DNA of 5,802 nucleotides from Elusimicrobiota bacterium (GTDB taxonomy: Bacteria > Ratteibacteria > UBA8468 > B48-G9 > JAFGKM01): positions 1 through 5,802 of the forward strand of contig JAAYXZ010000078.1 of the NCBI GenBank assembly GCA_012515635.1, in the 5' to 3' direction. The notes below the pieces were generated by a model that was not told the DNA's origin, did no database searches, and worked only from the letters and a program-made list of their open reading frames with translations. This document shows, one piece after another, positions 1-5,648 of this stretch. Position 1 is the first letter of the stretch. The number at the start of each line of letters is the position of its first letter. The position numbers were made by a program, and so were the translations under genes.

Positions 1-7
1 CCTTTAA

Positions 8-30
8 TCCTCCCCCCTCAAGGGGGAGGA
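8..30. repeat. Hairpin with CTCAA loop at the head of the 36-bp array
   Basis: TCCTCCCCC (8-16) pairs with GGGGGAGGA (22-30) around the loop CTCAA (17-21). Only the first unit of the 36-bp array keeps the left arm; the other two keep only the loop and right arm. Confidence 0.75.
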
Positions 31-105
31 GATTATTGGAGAAAATCCTCGTCTCAAGGGGAAGGAGATTATTGGAGAATATCCTTACATCAAGGGGGAG
101 GAGAT
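10..105. repeat. 36-bp imperfect tandem array, three units
   Basis: The core TCAAGGGG(G/A)AGGAGAT recurs at 18, 54 and 90, an exact period of 36 bp. The first two units also share GGAGATTATTGGAGAA followed by an ATCC. Unit 3 diverges after GGAGAT. The units abut with no spacers, so this is not a CRISPR array. Confidence 0.8.
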
Positions 106-140
106 GTGAGTGTTAATGGGGTCAGGTCTTGCTTTTTGTA

Positions 141-285
141 TTTTTCTCTTTCCTCTCCCTTGAGTGGCTGCCTTCCCTCGCTTCTCTCCTATCTTATTTT
201 TACCCTCTCCCTTGAGGGGAGAGGGCTAGGGTGAGGGTGAAAATTATTATCAATGTAGCGAAAGGCAAGGGTGCTTCTCCTCTCT
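141..285. repeat. First copy of a ~145-bp direct repeat
   Basis: This unit contains, in order, a pyrimidine run, CTTGAGTGGCTGCCTTCCCT, another pyrimidine run, a G/C-rich hairpin, GGGTGAGGGTGAAA and GCAAGGGTG. The same modules recur in the same order in the next unit, 143-149 bp further on, with small changes. The unit borders are approximate. Confidence 0.75.
203..225. repeat. REP-like palindrome, copy 1
   Basis: CCCTCTCCC (203-211) pairs with GGGAGAGGG (217-225) around TTGAG, a 9-bp G/C-rich stem. Together with the GGGTGAGGGTGAAA flank it resembles a dispersed repeat that I associate with the genomes of several environmental bacteria. It is probably a REP-like or MITE-like element without coding capacity. 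Confidence 0.7.
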
Positions 286-417
286 TCCTTTTTCCCCCTC
301 TCTCTTGAGTGGCTACCTTCCCTCACTTCTCTCTTCTCTTCCTTTTTCCCCCTCTCCCTTGAGGGGAGAGGGCATATGGGTGAGGGTGAAAGAAGTTTAA
401 CTGTAAAGCAAGGGTGG
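286..417. repeat. Second copy of the ~145-bp direct repeat
   Basis: CTTGAGTGGCT (304-314) repeats 159-169, the hairpin (350-372) repeats 203-225, GGGTGAGGGTGAAA (378-391) repeats 229-242 and GCAAGGGTG (408-416) repeats 265-273. The offsets of 143-149 bp show a tandem duplication with small indels. The copy ends about 10 bp from the stop of the RACo-like gene. Confidence 0.75.
350..372. repeat. REP-like palindrome, copy 2
   Basis: This is identical to the palindrome at 203-225: arms CCCTCTCCC and GGGAGAGGG with loop TTGAG, again followed by a GGGTGAGGGTGAAA flank. As the first strong hairpin after the RACo-like stop (54 bp downstream) it could protect the mRNA 3' end, although there is no U-tract. 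Confidence 0.7.
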
Positions 418-425
418 ATTAAAGG

Positions 426-2051
426 TTAAAAATACATATTCTCCGCTAAAAGATATTCATAATCCTTTTCTATCTCGTTTATCTTGATATGCGTTATGTT
501 TTTTGCTGTCTTTTCGCTTAATTCTTGGGCGTCTTTACATAAAAGAATCTCTCTTGCTCCCTCTAATGCGCCGTTTCCTATCTTTATTATCCGGTCTTCC
601 TGTATCTCCGGTATTAGCCCTATCCTTATAGCATTTGCAACATTAATGAAATTACCGAATCCGCCGGAGAGATAAACTTTTTTAATATCCGTAAGGTTCA
701 CGGGATAATGTTTTAGAAGCATCTGCCAACCGGTTCTTATTGCCGCCTTTGAAGTGATTAACTGAAAGATGTCGTCTTGGGTGAGTTTCAGGTCTTCTGT
801 AATACGGAAATCCTGCTGTATTCTCGCATTTTTTGTCATTATCCCTTTTTCTAAGAGTTGCGCGAGCAGGTCTATCAACCCTGAACCGCAAACACCGATA
901 GGGGGGCTCCCGCCTATGGTTGAATAGACTGCCTGTCCGTCGGTTATTGCTATCTGTTTTATAGCGCCTTCAATTCCGCCGATACCGCAACTTGTGGAAG
1001 CGCCTTCAAATGCGCCGCCTGCGGCGCAGGAGACGGCTATCAGTTTATCCTTGTTCCCTATTACTGCCTCGCTGTTGGTGCCTATATCTATAAGGAGTGA
1101 GATATCGTTATCTTTGTACATACCTGAGGCGAGGACGCCTGCAAGAATATCCGACCCTATATGTCCGCCTATCATAGCGCTGCCATATACAGCCCCTGCT
1201 TTATTGATATTAATCCCAATCTCTTCGGGGGTTTTTATCAATGCATCTGTTGATAGCGGTTCATAAGGAATAACGCCGAGAGATGAGACGTCCTGCCTGA
1301 AAAAAAGGTCTCTCTCCGTGGGGTTGCCGACGACCACTACATAGTAGATATACTGAGAAATTTGCTCGCCTATTTGTTTTGATAGTTCATCAATTGTTTG
1401 ATTTAACTGGTCAATAATCAAGAGTTGGAGTTGTTTTATCTTTTGTCTCCGCTTATCTTGTCCAATTTGCCTCCCTGTGATTTTATCTACCATAGTATAT
1501 TCAATTCGTGAGATTACGTCGTTGCCGTATGATATCTGAGGGTTTGTCTTTGCGATAGTTTGAAGAATGTTTCCGTTCTCAAGGTTAACAAGGTCAGCGA
1601 CAATGGTGGTGGTTCCGATATCCAGAGATATCCCATAAATTTTTCCGCGGTATTGGTCGATACCCTGTTCATTGTTAAAGACCTGCTGTCCCTTCTTATA
1701 GTATAGCGGGCAGAGAGGCAAATCCTTTCCCTCACCCTGTTTCAATACTTCATAATTGCCAAATGACTGGATATATACAACCATATCAGATGCATCTCTT
1801 ATAATTTGCGCTTGACAGGCAAGTCGTTGGTTTTTCTTGAGATTGCGCTTTTCTTCAAGAGGTGTTAAAGGGTTTAAGTTTTCCATACCCTTCTCAACTC
1901 TTATAATGCACTTACCGCAGATGCCTTTACCGCCGCATATAGCATCAATTATTATACCTGCGGATTGTGCGTGTTCATATATGGTGCGTCCCTGATGTAT
2001 CTTAAACCCGCTTCTCCCTTTTTTGAATTGTGGAAATTCTATCTTATGCAT
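426..2051 (-). CDS. RACo-like corrinoid activation protein (2Fe-2S ferredoxin + DUF4445 ASKHA)
   Basis: This 541-residue protein resembles RACo, the ATP-dependent activator that re-reduces inactive Co(II) corrinoid proteins to Co(I). The N-terminal domain is a 2Fe-2S ferredoxin: C39, C45 and C48 in ICGGKGICGKC plus C79 in RLACQ. A linker of about 50 residues leads to the ASKHA ATPase part. It shows GISLDIGTTTIVADLV (140-155), NPQISYGNDVISRI (170-183), VVVVGNPTERDLFF (238-251), LLIDIGTNSEAVIG (319-332), AAGGAFEGAS (343-352), GVCGSGLID (386-394) and LSGGFGNFINVANAIRIGLIP (461-481, with one phosphate-binding Gly-rich turn). The C-terminal end YEYLLAENMYF matches the usual family end, so it is complete though on the short side. 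The ATG has only a GGGAG 2 nt upstream, but the homology begins right at this start. It is the last gene of the operon, 14 bp after the J-domain gene. No corrinoid protein or methyltransferase partner (AcsCDE, MtaB/C-like) lies in the window, so the client is unknown. Translational coupling to the preceding gene is likely. Confidence 0.92.
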   Translation of the reverse strand: MHKIEFPQFKKGRSGFKIHQGRTIYEHAQSAGIIIDAICGGKGICGKCIIRVEKGMENLNPLTPLEEKRNLKKNQRLACQAQIIRDASDMVVYIQSFGNYEVLKQGEGKDLPLCPLYYKKGQQVFNNEQGIDQYRGKIYGISLDIGTTTIVADLVNLENGNILQTIAKTNPQISYGNDVISRIEYTMVDKITGRQIGQDKRRQKIKQLQLLIIDQLNQTIDELSKQIGEQISQYIYYVVVVGNPTERDLFFRQDVSSLGVIPYEPLSTDALIKTPEEIGININKAGAVYGSAMIGGHIGSDILAGVLASGMYKDNDISLLIDIGTNSEAVIGNKDKLIAVSCAAGGAFEGASTSCGIGGIEGAIKQIAITDGQAVYSTIGGSPPIGVCGSGLIDLLAQLLEKGIMTKNARIQQDFRITEDLKLTQDDIFQLITSKAAIRTGWQMLLKHYPVNLTDIKKVYLSGGFGNFINVANAIRIGLIPEIQEDRIIKIGNGALEGAREILLCKDAQELSEKTAKNITHIKINEIEKDYEYLLAENMYF

Positions 2052-2065
2052 TGCTCCCGTCTCTG

Positions 2066-2392
2066 CTATTTTTTCTCCTCTTTTTCATAATCAATAATCC
2101 ATGAATCATAAAAATTTTTCAGGTAGTTATCGTCCACCTCTTTGTCTATCATCTTTGTTACATCCCTTTTTTTGAAAGAATATCTGTAATTTTCACAATA
2201 AGCGAGTAAAATATGATAGGCAACGGTTATCTTTTGGAATGTTTCGGATGAGCGTTTTTTATCTGTGTCTTTGGACCTGTCAGGATGATGGTATAGAGCA
2301 AGTTGTCTGTAAGCTAACCGTATCTCTTCCAGAGTGGCATCTTCTCCAAGATCCAGTATTTTTCTTGCTTCGTCAATTTTTTTGAAGTCCAT
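2066..2392 (-). CDS. Small J-domain (DnaJ-like) co-chaperone
   Basis: This 108-residue protein is little more than a J domain. Helix II contains LEEIRLAYRQLALYHHPDRS (21-40) with the invariant HPD at residues 36-38, which stimulates the ATPase of an Hsp70 (DnaK). Helix III follows as ETFQKITVAYHIL (50-62). The remaining 45 or so residues are charged, with Lys/Asp/Glu, Tyr and a Trp (YDSWIIDYEKEEKK at the end), and match no domain I recognise. The Gly/Phe region, zinc finger and C-terminal substrate domains of true DnaJ are all absent, so it is a specialised J-protein whose tail may choose the client. No DnaK is encoded nearby, so it would use the cell's general one. It is 19 bp after the MBL-fold gene and 14 bp before the RACo-like gene. 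By analogy with HscB, which helps Fe-S cluster transfer, it could assist maturation of that ferredoxin protein or its corrinoid partner. That is inference only. Confidence 0.85.
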   Translation of the reverse strand: MDFKKIDEARKILDLGEDATLEEIRLAYRQLALYHHPDRSKDTDKKRSSETFQKITVAYHILLAYCENYRYSFKKRDVTKMIDKEVDDNYLKNFYDSWIIDYEKEEKK

Positions 2393-2398
2393 CAAAGT

Positions 2399-2404
2399 CC
2401 CCTT
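2399..2404 (-). promoter_or_regulatory. Ribosome binding site deciding the J-domain gene start
   Basis: AAGGGG on the minus strand lies 6 nt before the ATG at 2392. A TTG directly before it (2395) is also in frame, but the ATG is the better start with ideal spacing. Confidence 0.6.
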
Positions 2405-2411
2405 GTAAAAA

Positions 2412-3128
2412 CTATATTTTTATTGTTTCTCCTGTCTTAATTGTAAGAGAGCGCTCCCTATATTCTTTCGCAAAGATACTCTCGGTTTTGGAGCCGGAGC
2501 AGTGCGTGGGCGCAACCCTTTCAACACCCATCATTTTAAACTCCCTGACAATAAAGTCAATGATTCTTGTATCTTCTTCAAGTAAATGAAAACCGCCGAT
2601 TACCAGAAAAATATTCTCTTCCTTAAAATGTTCTTTTACCAGAGATAGTATATCTAATATTCCAGGGTGCGCGCAGCCGGTTATTACAGATAAGCCATTA
2701 GGTGTTCTCAACACAAGGGATTGCTCAGGCAGATGAGCGTTTTTATATATGCCCGGTATCTCGCCTGTGGTATAGATGTTTTTTTGTATCTCCTGCCACT
2801 GTTGCGTCTCAACGGGTGTTCCGCCTTTTTGGGTGATTAACTCCTTTAGTTCAGCGGAAAATCCCGGGCAAATATATACAGGAACCTGTTTGGTTCTTGC
2901 TGTAAGCAGTGCAGTAAGTCCTCCTGTATGGTCCCAGTGGTTATGGGAGATAATGATGCTCTCTATGCCGTTGATGTCTATATTCATTGACTCCATATTC
3001 TTGAGAAGCCATTCTCCGTCTTCGCCTGTATCAAAAAGTATTTTGTTGTTTATAAGGAGTGAGATGCCCCATCCGATATGTAGTTTGTTATTGTCAGTGT
3101 TTTTATCAAAGATAACTTTTATCTCCAT
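2412..3128 (-). CDS. MBL-fold metallohydrolase, COG1237 (DHPS-like)
   Basis: This 238-residue protein has the metallo-beta-lactamase fold in the COG1237 group. Members are often annotated as 7,8-dihydropterin-6-methyl-4-(beta-D-ribofuranosyl)-aminobenzene-5'-phosphate synthase after a methanogen enzyme, although most have no tested activity. The metal-binding motif is SHNHWDHTGG (61-70; H62, H64, D66, H67). Group-typical signatures follow: ILFDTG (30-35), TGCAHPGI (150-157; C152, H154), GGFHLL (178-183; H181) and PTHCSG (207-212; H209, C210). It is full length for the group and has no signal peptide, so it should be cytoplasmic. A strong ribosome binding site supports the start. Its neighbours, a SAM methyltransferase and Mrp/MinD-type ATPases, recur with COG1237 genes in many anaerobes. 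A pterin or other cofactor substrate is possible but not shown. The fold and metal site are certain; the reaction is not. Confidence 0.92.
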   Translation of the reverse strand: MEIKVIFDKNTDNNKLHIGWGISLLINNKILFDTGEDGEWLLKNMESMNIDINGIESIIISHNHWDHTGGLTALLTARTKQVPVYICPGFSAELKELITQKGGTPVETQQWQEIQKNIYTTGEIPGIYKNAHLPEQSLVLRTPNGLSVITGCAHPGILDILSLVKEHFKEENIFLVIGGFHLLEEDTRIIDFIVREFKMMGVERVAPTHCSGSKTESIFAKEYRERSLTIKTGETIKI

Positions 3129-3137
3129 TTATCATAT

Positions 3138-3145
3138 CCTCCCTT
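3138..3145 (-). promoter_or_regulatory. Ribosome binding site of the MBL-fold gene
   Basis: AAGGGAGG on the minus strand ends 9 nt before the ATG at 3128. It lies in the 20-bp gap after the methyltransferase stop and fixes the MBL-fold start. Confidence 0.7.
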
Positions 3146-3148
3146 GTT

Positions 3149-3802
3149 TCAAAATACAGAGGTCTCTTGACTGGTTCCCGAAATTACCACAAAACTGCCT
3201 TCTCCGTATCCTTTCTTTGGTTTTTCTATATGGTTTAATGTTTCCGTGGGTTGAAAGAGTGTTTGATAAGAAGTGATATTAGTGAAATTATGGTTTTCCA
3301 ATAATTCTATAATCTCGCTTACGGAAAAGAGCCGGGCTGCTTTATAAAATCTGTGTCCCTGTGTTTTTTTGTTCTGATAGATTTTTCCCAAATAACTGTT
3401 TTTATCAATTATGCCGATAATTATTTTTCCGTTTTTTTTGAGGACTCTTTTGCATTCGGATACCACTTTCTTCGGGTTGTTCACAAAACATAAGGTAATG
3501 GTTATTAAAACAAAGCCAAACTCCTGATTGCCGAAAGGCAGGTTTTCTCCAACCCCGAGATAGGTTTGAATGCCGCGGGTTTGGGCTATTTCAAGCATCT
3601 TTTGAGATGGGTCTATCCCTGTTTTTATACCTAATGATTGAGCAAATATTCCTGTTCCTACTCCGATTTCAAGACCGTTCTTTTTTACGGGAACAACTTT
3701 TTTTAGCGCTGCCAGTTCAGAAAGATAAACATATTTATGCTTCTCATACCATAAGTCGTATTCTTTTGAATAGATGTTAAAGATAATTGTCTCCATAACC
3801 AT
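3149..3802 (-). CDS. Class I SAM-dependent methyltransferase
   Basis: This 217-residue soluble protein has a Rossmann-fold SAM methyltransferase core of the Methyltransf_11 type. Motif I is LEIGVGTGIFA (44-54), and the acidic residue expected to bind the SAM ribose is D64 in GIDPS. A stretch ENLPFGNQEFG (86-96) leads into the strand before the active site. VLKKNGKIIIGIID (120-133) is the usual post-core strand. The C-terminal part has QTLFQP (180-185) and GYGEGSFVVI (198-207), which I associate with a group of methyltransferases common in anaerobes and archaea, of unknown substrate. The ATG at 3802 has only a distant, weak AGGT upstream and is preceded by eight As. The Met two codons later, at 3796, is an equally possible start. 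It is 20 bp before the MBL-fold gene and clearly co-transcribed. The methyl acceptor cannot be told from sequence; a small molecule or cofactor is more likely than rRNA or DNA, given the absence of RNA-binding domains or target-recognition motifs. Confidence 0.88.
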   Translation of the reverse strand: MVMETIIFNIYSKEYDLWYEKHKYVYLSELAALKKVVPVKKNGLEIGVGTGIFAQSLGIKTGIDPSQKMLEIAQTRGIQTYLGVGENLPFGNQEFGFVLITITLCFVNNPKKVVSECKRVLKKNGKIIIGIIDKNSYLGKIYQNKKTQGHRFYKAARLFSVSEIIELLENHNFTNITSYQTLFQPTETLNHIEKPKKGYGEGSFVVISGTSQETSVF

Positions 3803-3838
3803 TTTTTTTGTTTACCTATATCTATATTCTGCTCAATT

Positions 3839-4714
3839 TTATAAAGGTTTTAGTATAAAATCTCCTATTTTAGCGTTTAATTTATCCCCGACTACAGGGC
3901 ACTTTACCGTTAGGAGAAAAAATAACGGGACGGATAGGTTTTTATCCGCTAATGTTTCAAAATTACCCTGTCCTTTGCTTATAATGATATCCGCTCTGTG
4001 GAATAAACTGAGGAATTCGTCATTACAACGGGAAAGCAATGTTCCGGGGATATCAGAGCCGGATGAGATAATCTGCGCGGTTTCATCCATTCCTACAAAT
4101 AATGCGTCTTCGGTTGTTATATCGTTTATTATGGGTGTCTCCCTGACAGCATATACCAGTTTTTTTGCAGGATAGAGGTTTTTTATCTCCTCCGCCAAAA
4201 TCTTGTCAAAAACAATCTCTCCTGCGTTGTCTCCGATAAAAAGAATTAAATCTGCTTTTTCCAATCTCTTTTTAAATGCGAGGTAATGAAAATGTCTCTT
4301 GTTCAGTATGGTGTTTTTGCTGTCCAGAATTTTTAAGACCTCTCTCTCAGGGTGAACATTGTGGTTTGCTCCGTAATCTATTATATTGCCTGCGATGGAG
4401 AGATGTAAACCGGTTAACAGTTTATCTTCAGAGTTTATAACTTTTTGCTTAAGTTTTTTATAGATGCTTAAAGCAATCTGGTTGCTTTCTTGTTTAAGTT
4501 GTTTATAAGGGTCATCTGCCTTAAGGACTTTTTTGATAATATCGTGGACTATTTTACCCATCTCCGGGGGAGAAGAGTCCAAAGGGAAACAGGGAATAGT
4601 TTTTGCGATTTCATCAACTATCTGCTTTTGCTGGTCTTTAGTTGCTCCCAATATCTTTGCCGATTCAATGCCTTGCTTAAAAAAACAGGGAATACATTCT
4701 AAATATGTCTTCAT
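3839..4714 (-). CDS. DUF89/ARMT1-like metal-dependent phosphatase
   Basis: This 291-residue protein matches the DUF89 (PF01937) family in its short AF1104-like form. Family members are Mn/Co/Ni-dependent phosphatases proposed to remove damaged or unwanted sugar-phosphate and cofactor by-products. The conserved opening MKTYLECIPCF carries C7 and C10. Further signatures are AGNIID (108-113), GDNAGE (161-166; D162 and N163 are the expected metal ligands), RETPIINDIT (191-200; N197 and D198), SKGQGNFETL (246-255) and LLTVKCPVV near the end. The length is normal for the subgroup and all visible motifs are intact. An upstream TTG would add five residues, but the ribosome binding site favours this ATG, from which the conserved CIPCF opening starts at once. 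It lies 59 bp after mrp and 36 bp before the methyltransferase gene. A repair role for a pterin, corrinoid or nucleotide-derived cofactor used by the operon is a reasonable inference, but the substrate is unknown. Confidence 0.9.
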   Translation of the reverse strand: MKTYLECIPCFFKQGIESAKILGATKDQQKQIVDEIAKTIPCFPLDSSPPEMGKIVHDIIKKVLKADDPYKQLKQESNQIALSIYKKLKQKVINSEDKLLTGLHLSIAGNIIDYGANHNVHPEREVLKILDSKNTILNKRHFHYLAFKKRLEKADLILFIGDNAGEIVFDKILAEEIKNLYPAKKLVYAVRETPIINDITTEDALFVGMDETAQIISSGSDIPGTLLSRCNDEFLSLFHRADIIISKGQGNFETLADKNLSVPLFFLLTVKCPVVGDKLNAKIGDFILKPL

Positions 4715-4723
4715 TTTACTTAA

Positions 4724-4727
4724 CCTC
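4724..4727 (-). promoter_or_regulatory. Ribosome binding site deciding the DUF89 gene start
   Basis: GAGG on the minus strand ends 9 nt before the ATG at 4714. A possible TTG start at 4729 overlaps this site, since its G is the first base of GAGG, and so cannot use it. The ATG is therefore preferred and the protein loses five residues compared with the longest reading frame. Confidence 0.6.
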
Positions 4728-4731
4728 AATT

Positions 4732-4768
4732 AGTTTATTAGCCCCCATAAAAGAGCGGGGTGAAAACT
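4732..4768. other. Imperfect hairpin between mrp and the DUF89 gene
   Basis: In the gap between mrp and the next gene, AGTTT (4732-4736) pairs with AAACT (4764-4768) and CCCC (4742-4745) pairs with GGGG (4757-4760), separated by a small internal loop. No T-tract follows on the minus strand, so it is not a classical terminator of mrp. It may be an intercistronic mRNA structure, or chance. Confidence 0.3.
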
Positions 4769-4773
4769 GTGTA

Positions 4774-5586
4774 TCAATTATCCGTATCTTTTATAATTTT
4801 TCTTGCTATTTCGTTCATAATATTTATCGTAGCCGTAAGATTGTCAAAGAGTATAAATGGCTTGCCAGAATCGCCGCTTTTTACTATAGCAGGTTCTATC
4901 GGTATTTTTCCAAGAAAAGGCACGTTCATGTCAGATGCTGTCTTCTCCCCGCCTCCTGTTCCAAATAAATCTATATCTTTTTCACAATGTGGACAGATTA
5001 AGCCGCTCATGTTTTCTATGATTCCTATCACATGAATGTTAAGTTTTTTGGCAAACGTAATTGCTTTTGTTGAGTCAAGCACAGCAACATCTTGCGGAGT
5101 GGTTACGATGATAGCGCCGTCCATATCAGTTATAAATTGATAGACGCTGATTAGTTCATCTCCTGTCCCCGGCGGGGAATCTATAATAAGATAATCAAGT
5201 TCGCCCCATTGCACATCGCTTAAAAATTGTCTTATGGCGCCTGTTTTCAGAGGTCCTCGCCATATAACCGGCTCATCAGAACTTTTAAGCACCATAGCCA
5301 TACTGATTACTTTAAGTCCGCCGGCAGCTATAAACGGCTCTATCTCTTTTCCATTGCTTGAAAGCGTTTTTCCTTCCAGTCCAAGCATTTTTGCGGTGTT
5401 GGGTCCATGCAGGTCTATGTCAAGCAGTCCTACTTTTTTACCCATAAGAGATAAGGCATAAGCAAGGTTTACAGCAACAGTTGTTTTTCCTACACCGCCT
5501 TTGCCGCTCATAACCACAATTTTATGTTTGATTTTACTCATTCGGTCATTGATTTTGTCTTGCTGTTCTTCCATATTGCTTTTCAT
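4774..5586 (-). CDS. mrp: Mrp/NBP35-family Fe-S cluster carrier ATPase
   Basis: This 270-residue cytoplasmic protein belongs to the Mrp/ApbC/Nbp35 family, ATPases that hold a 4Fe-4S cluster at a homodimer interface and pass it to apoproteins. A deviant Walker A motif GKGGVGKTT lies at about residues 28-36 with the signature lysine K29. A switch-I type DIDLHGPN lies at 56-63, and the Walker B/switch II stretch IIDSPPGTGDE at 134-144. The conserved CPHC (C198, C201) should bind the bridging cluster. There is no N-terminal DUF59/MIP18 domain and no N-terminal four-cysteine ferredoxin region, only a short charged lead of about 20 residues, so this is the minimal bacterial/archaeal form. The start is backed by TAAGGAG 7 nt upstream. 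It lies between the MinD-like ATPase gene and the DUF89 gene. Paired MinD-like and Mrp ATPases in one operon suggest metal-cluster delivery to a specific client, possibly the ferredoxin-bearing activator at the operon end. The family call is firm; the client is unknown. Confidence 0.93.
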   Translation of the reverse strand: MKSNMEEQQDKINDRMSKIKHKIVVMSGKGGVGKTTVAVNLAYALSLMGKKVGLLDIDLHGPNTAKMLGLEGKTLSSNGKEIEPFIAAGGLKVISMAMVLKSSDEPVIWRGPLKTGAIRQFLSDVQWGELDYLIIDSPPGTGDELISVYQFITDMDGAIIVTTPQDVAVLDSTKAITFAKKLNIHVIGIIENMSGLICPHCEKDIDLFGTGGGEKTASDMNVPFLGKIPIEPAIVKSGDSGKPFILFDNLTATINIMNEIARKIIKDTDN

Positions 5587-5593
5587 ACTATTT

Positions 5594-5600
5594 CTCCTTA
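5594..5600 (-). promoter_or_regulatory. Ribosome binding site of mrp
   Basis: TAAGGAG on the minus strand ends 7 nt before the ATG at 5586. This supports that start over the in-frame internal Met codons at residues 5 and 16. Confidence 0.7.
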
Positions 5601-5606
5601 TATGTA

Positions 5607-5633
5607 ATCTCTAAATAGTTACGGATTAGAGAT
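5607..5633. other. Small inverted repeat upstream of mrp
   Basis: ATCTCTAA (5607-5614) and TTAGAGAT (5626-5633) form a perfect 8-bp stem around an 11-nt loop in the gap between the truncated ATPase gene and mrp. Read on the plus strand it is followed by G and six Ts, so it would resemble a weak terminator only for transcription opposite to the genes. On the minus strand it lies just upstream of the mrp ribosome binding site and might affect mRNA processing or translation, or be an operator. The stem is A/T-rich and weak, and no function can be assigned. Confidence 0.35.
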
Positions 5634-5648
5634 GTTTTTTACAAGACA

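Larger units (their letters stand above)
1..425. other. Gene-free intergenic region made of repeats
   Basis: No reading frame here has family-like sequence or a ribosome binding site. The stretch is filled by a 36-bp tandem array, a direct duplication of about 145 bp, several G/C-rich hairpins and long pyrimidine-only runs. It lies after the last gene of the operon. No hairpin is followed by a T-run on the minus strand, so no canonical intrinsic terminator for the operon can be pointed to. Confidence 0.75.

Noticed and set aside
10..105. Possible CRISPR array because of the 36-bp period
   Set aside because: The units are contiguous and similar along their length, with no variable spacers of 30-40 bp between constant repeats.
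350..372. Intrinsic terminator of the operon
   Set aside because: The hairpin is strong, but on the minus strand it is followed by G and A residues rather than a U-tract. It also has an identical copy further on, which fits a repeat element better.
2776..3276. 166-codon plus-strand open frame
   Set aside because: It lies opposite the MBL-fold and methyltransferase genes, whose motifs are clear. Its sequence has no family features and it has no convincing ribosome binding site.
3774..4175. 133-codon plus-strand open frame
   Set aside because: It is the antisense shadow of the DUF89 and methyltransferase genes, with low-complexity hydrophobic translation and no recognisable motif.
4715..4729. 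TTG start adding five residues to the DUF89 protein
   Set aside because: It overlaps the GAGG ribosome binding site, and family homology starts at the following ATG.
5610..5648. Promoter for mrp (TTGTAA, 17-bp gap, TAACTA)
   Set aside because: The -10 candidate matches the consensus poorly, and the overlap with the inverted repeat and the operon-like spacing make an internal promoter unproven.
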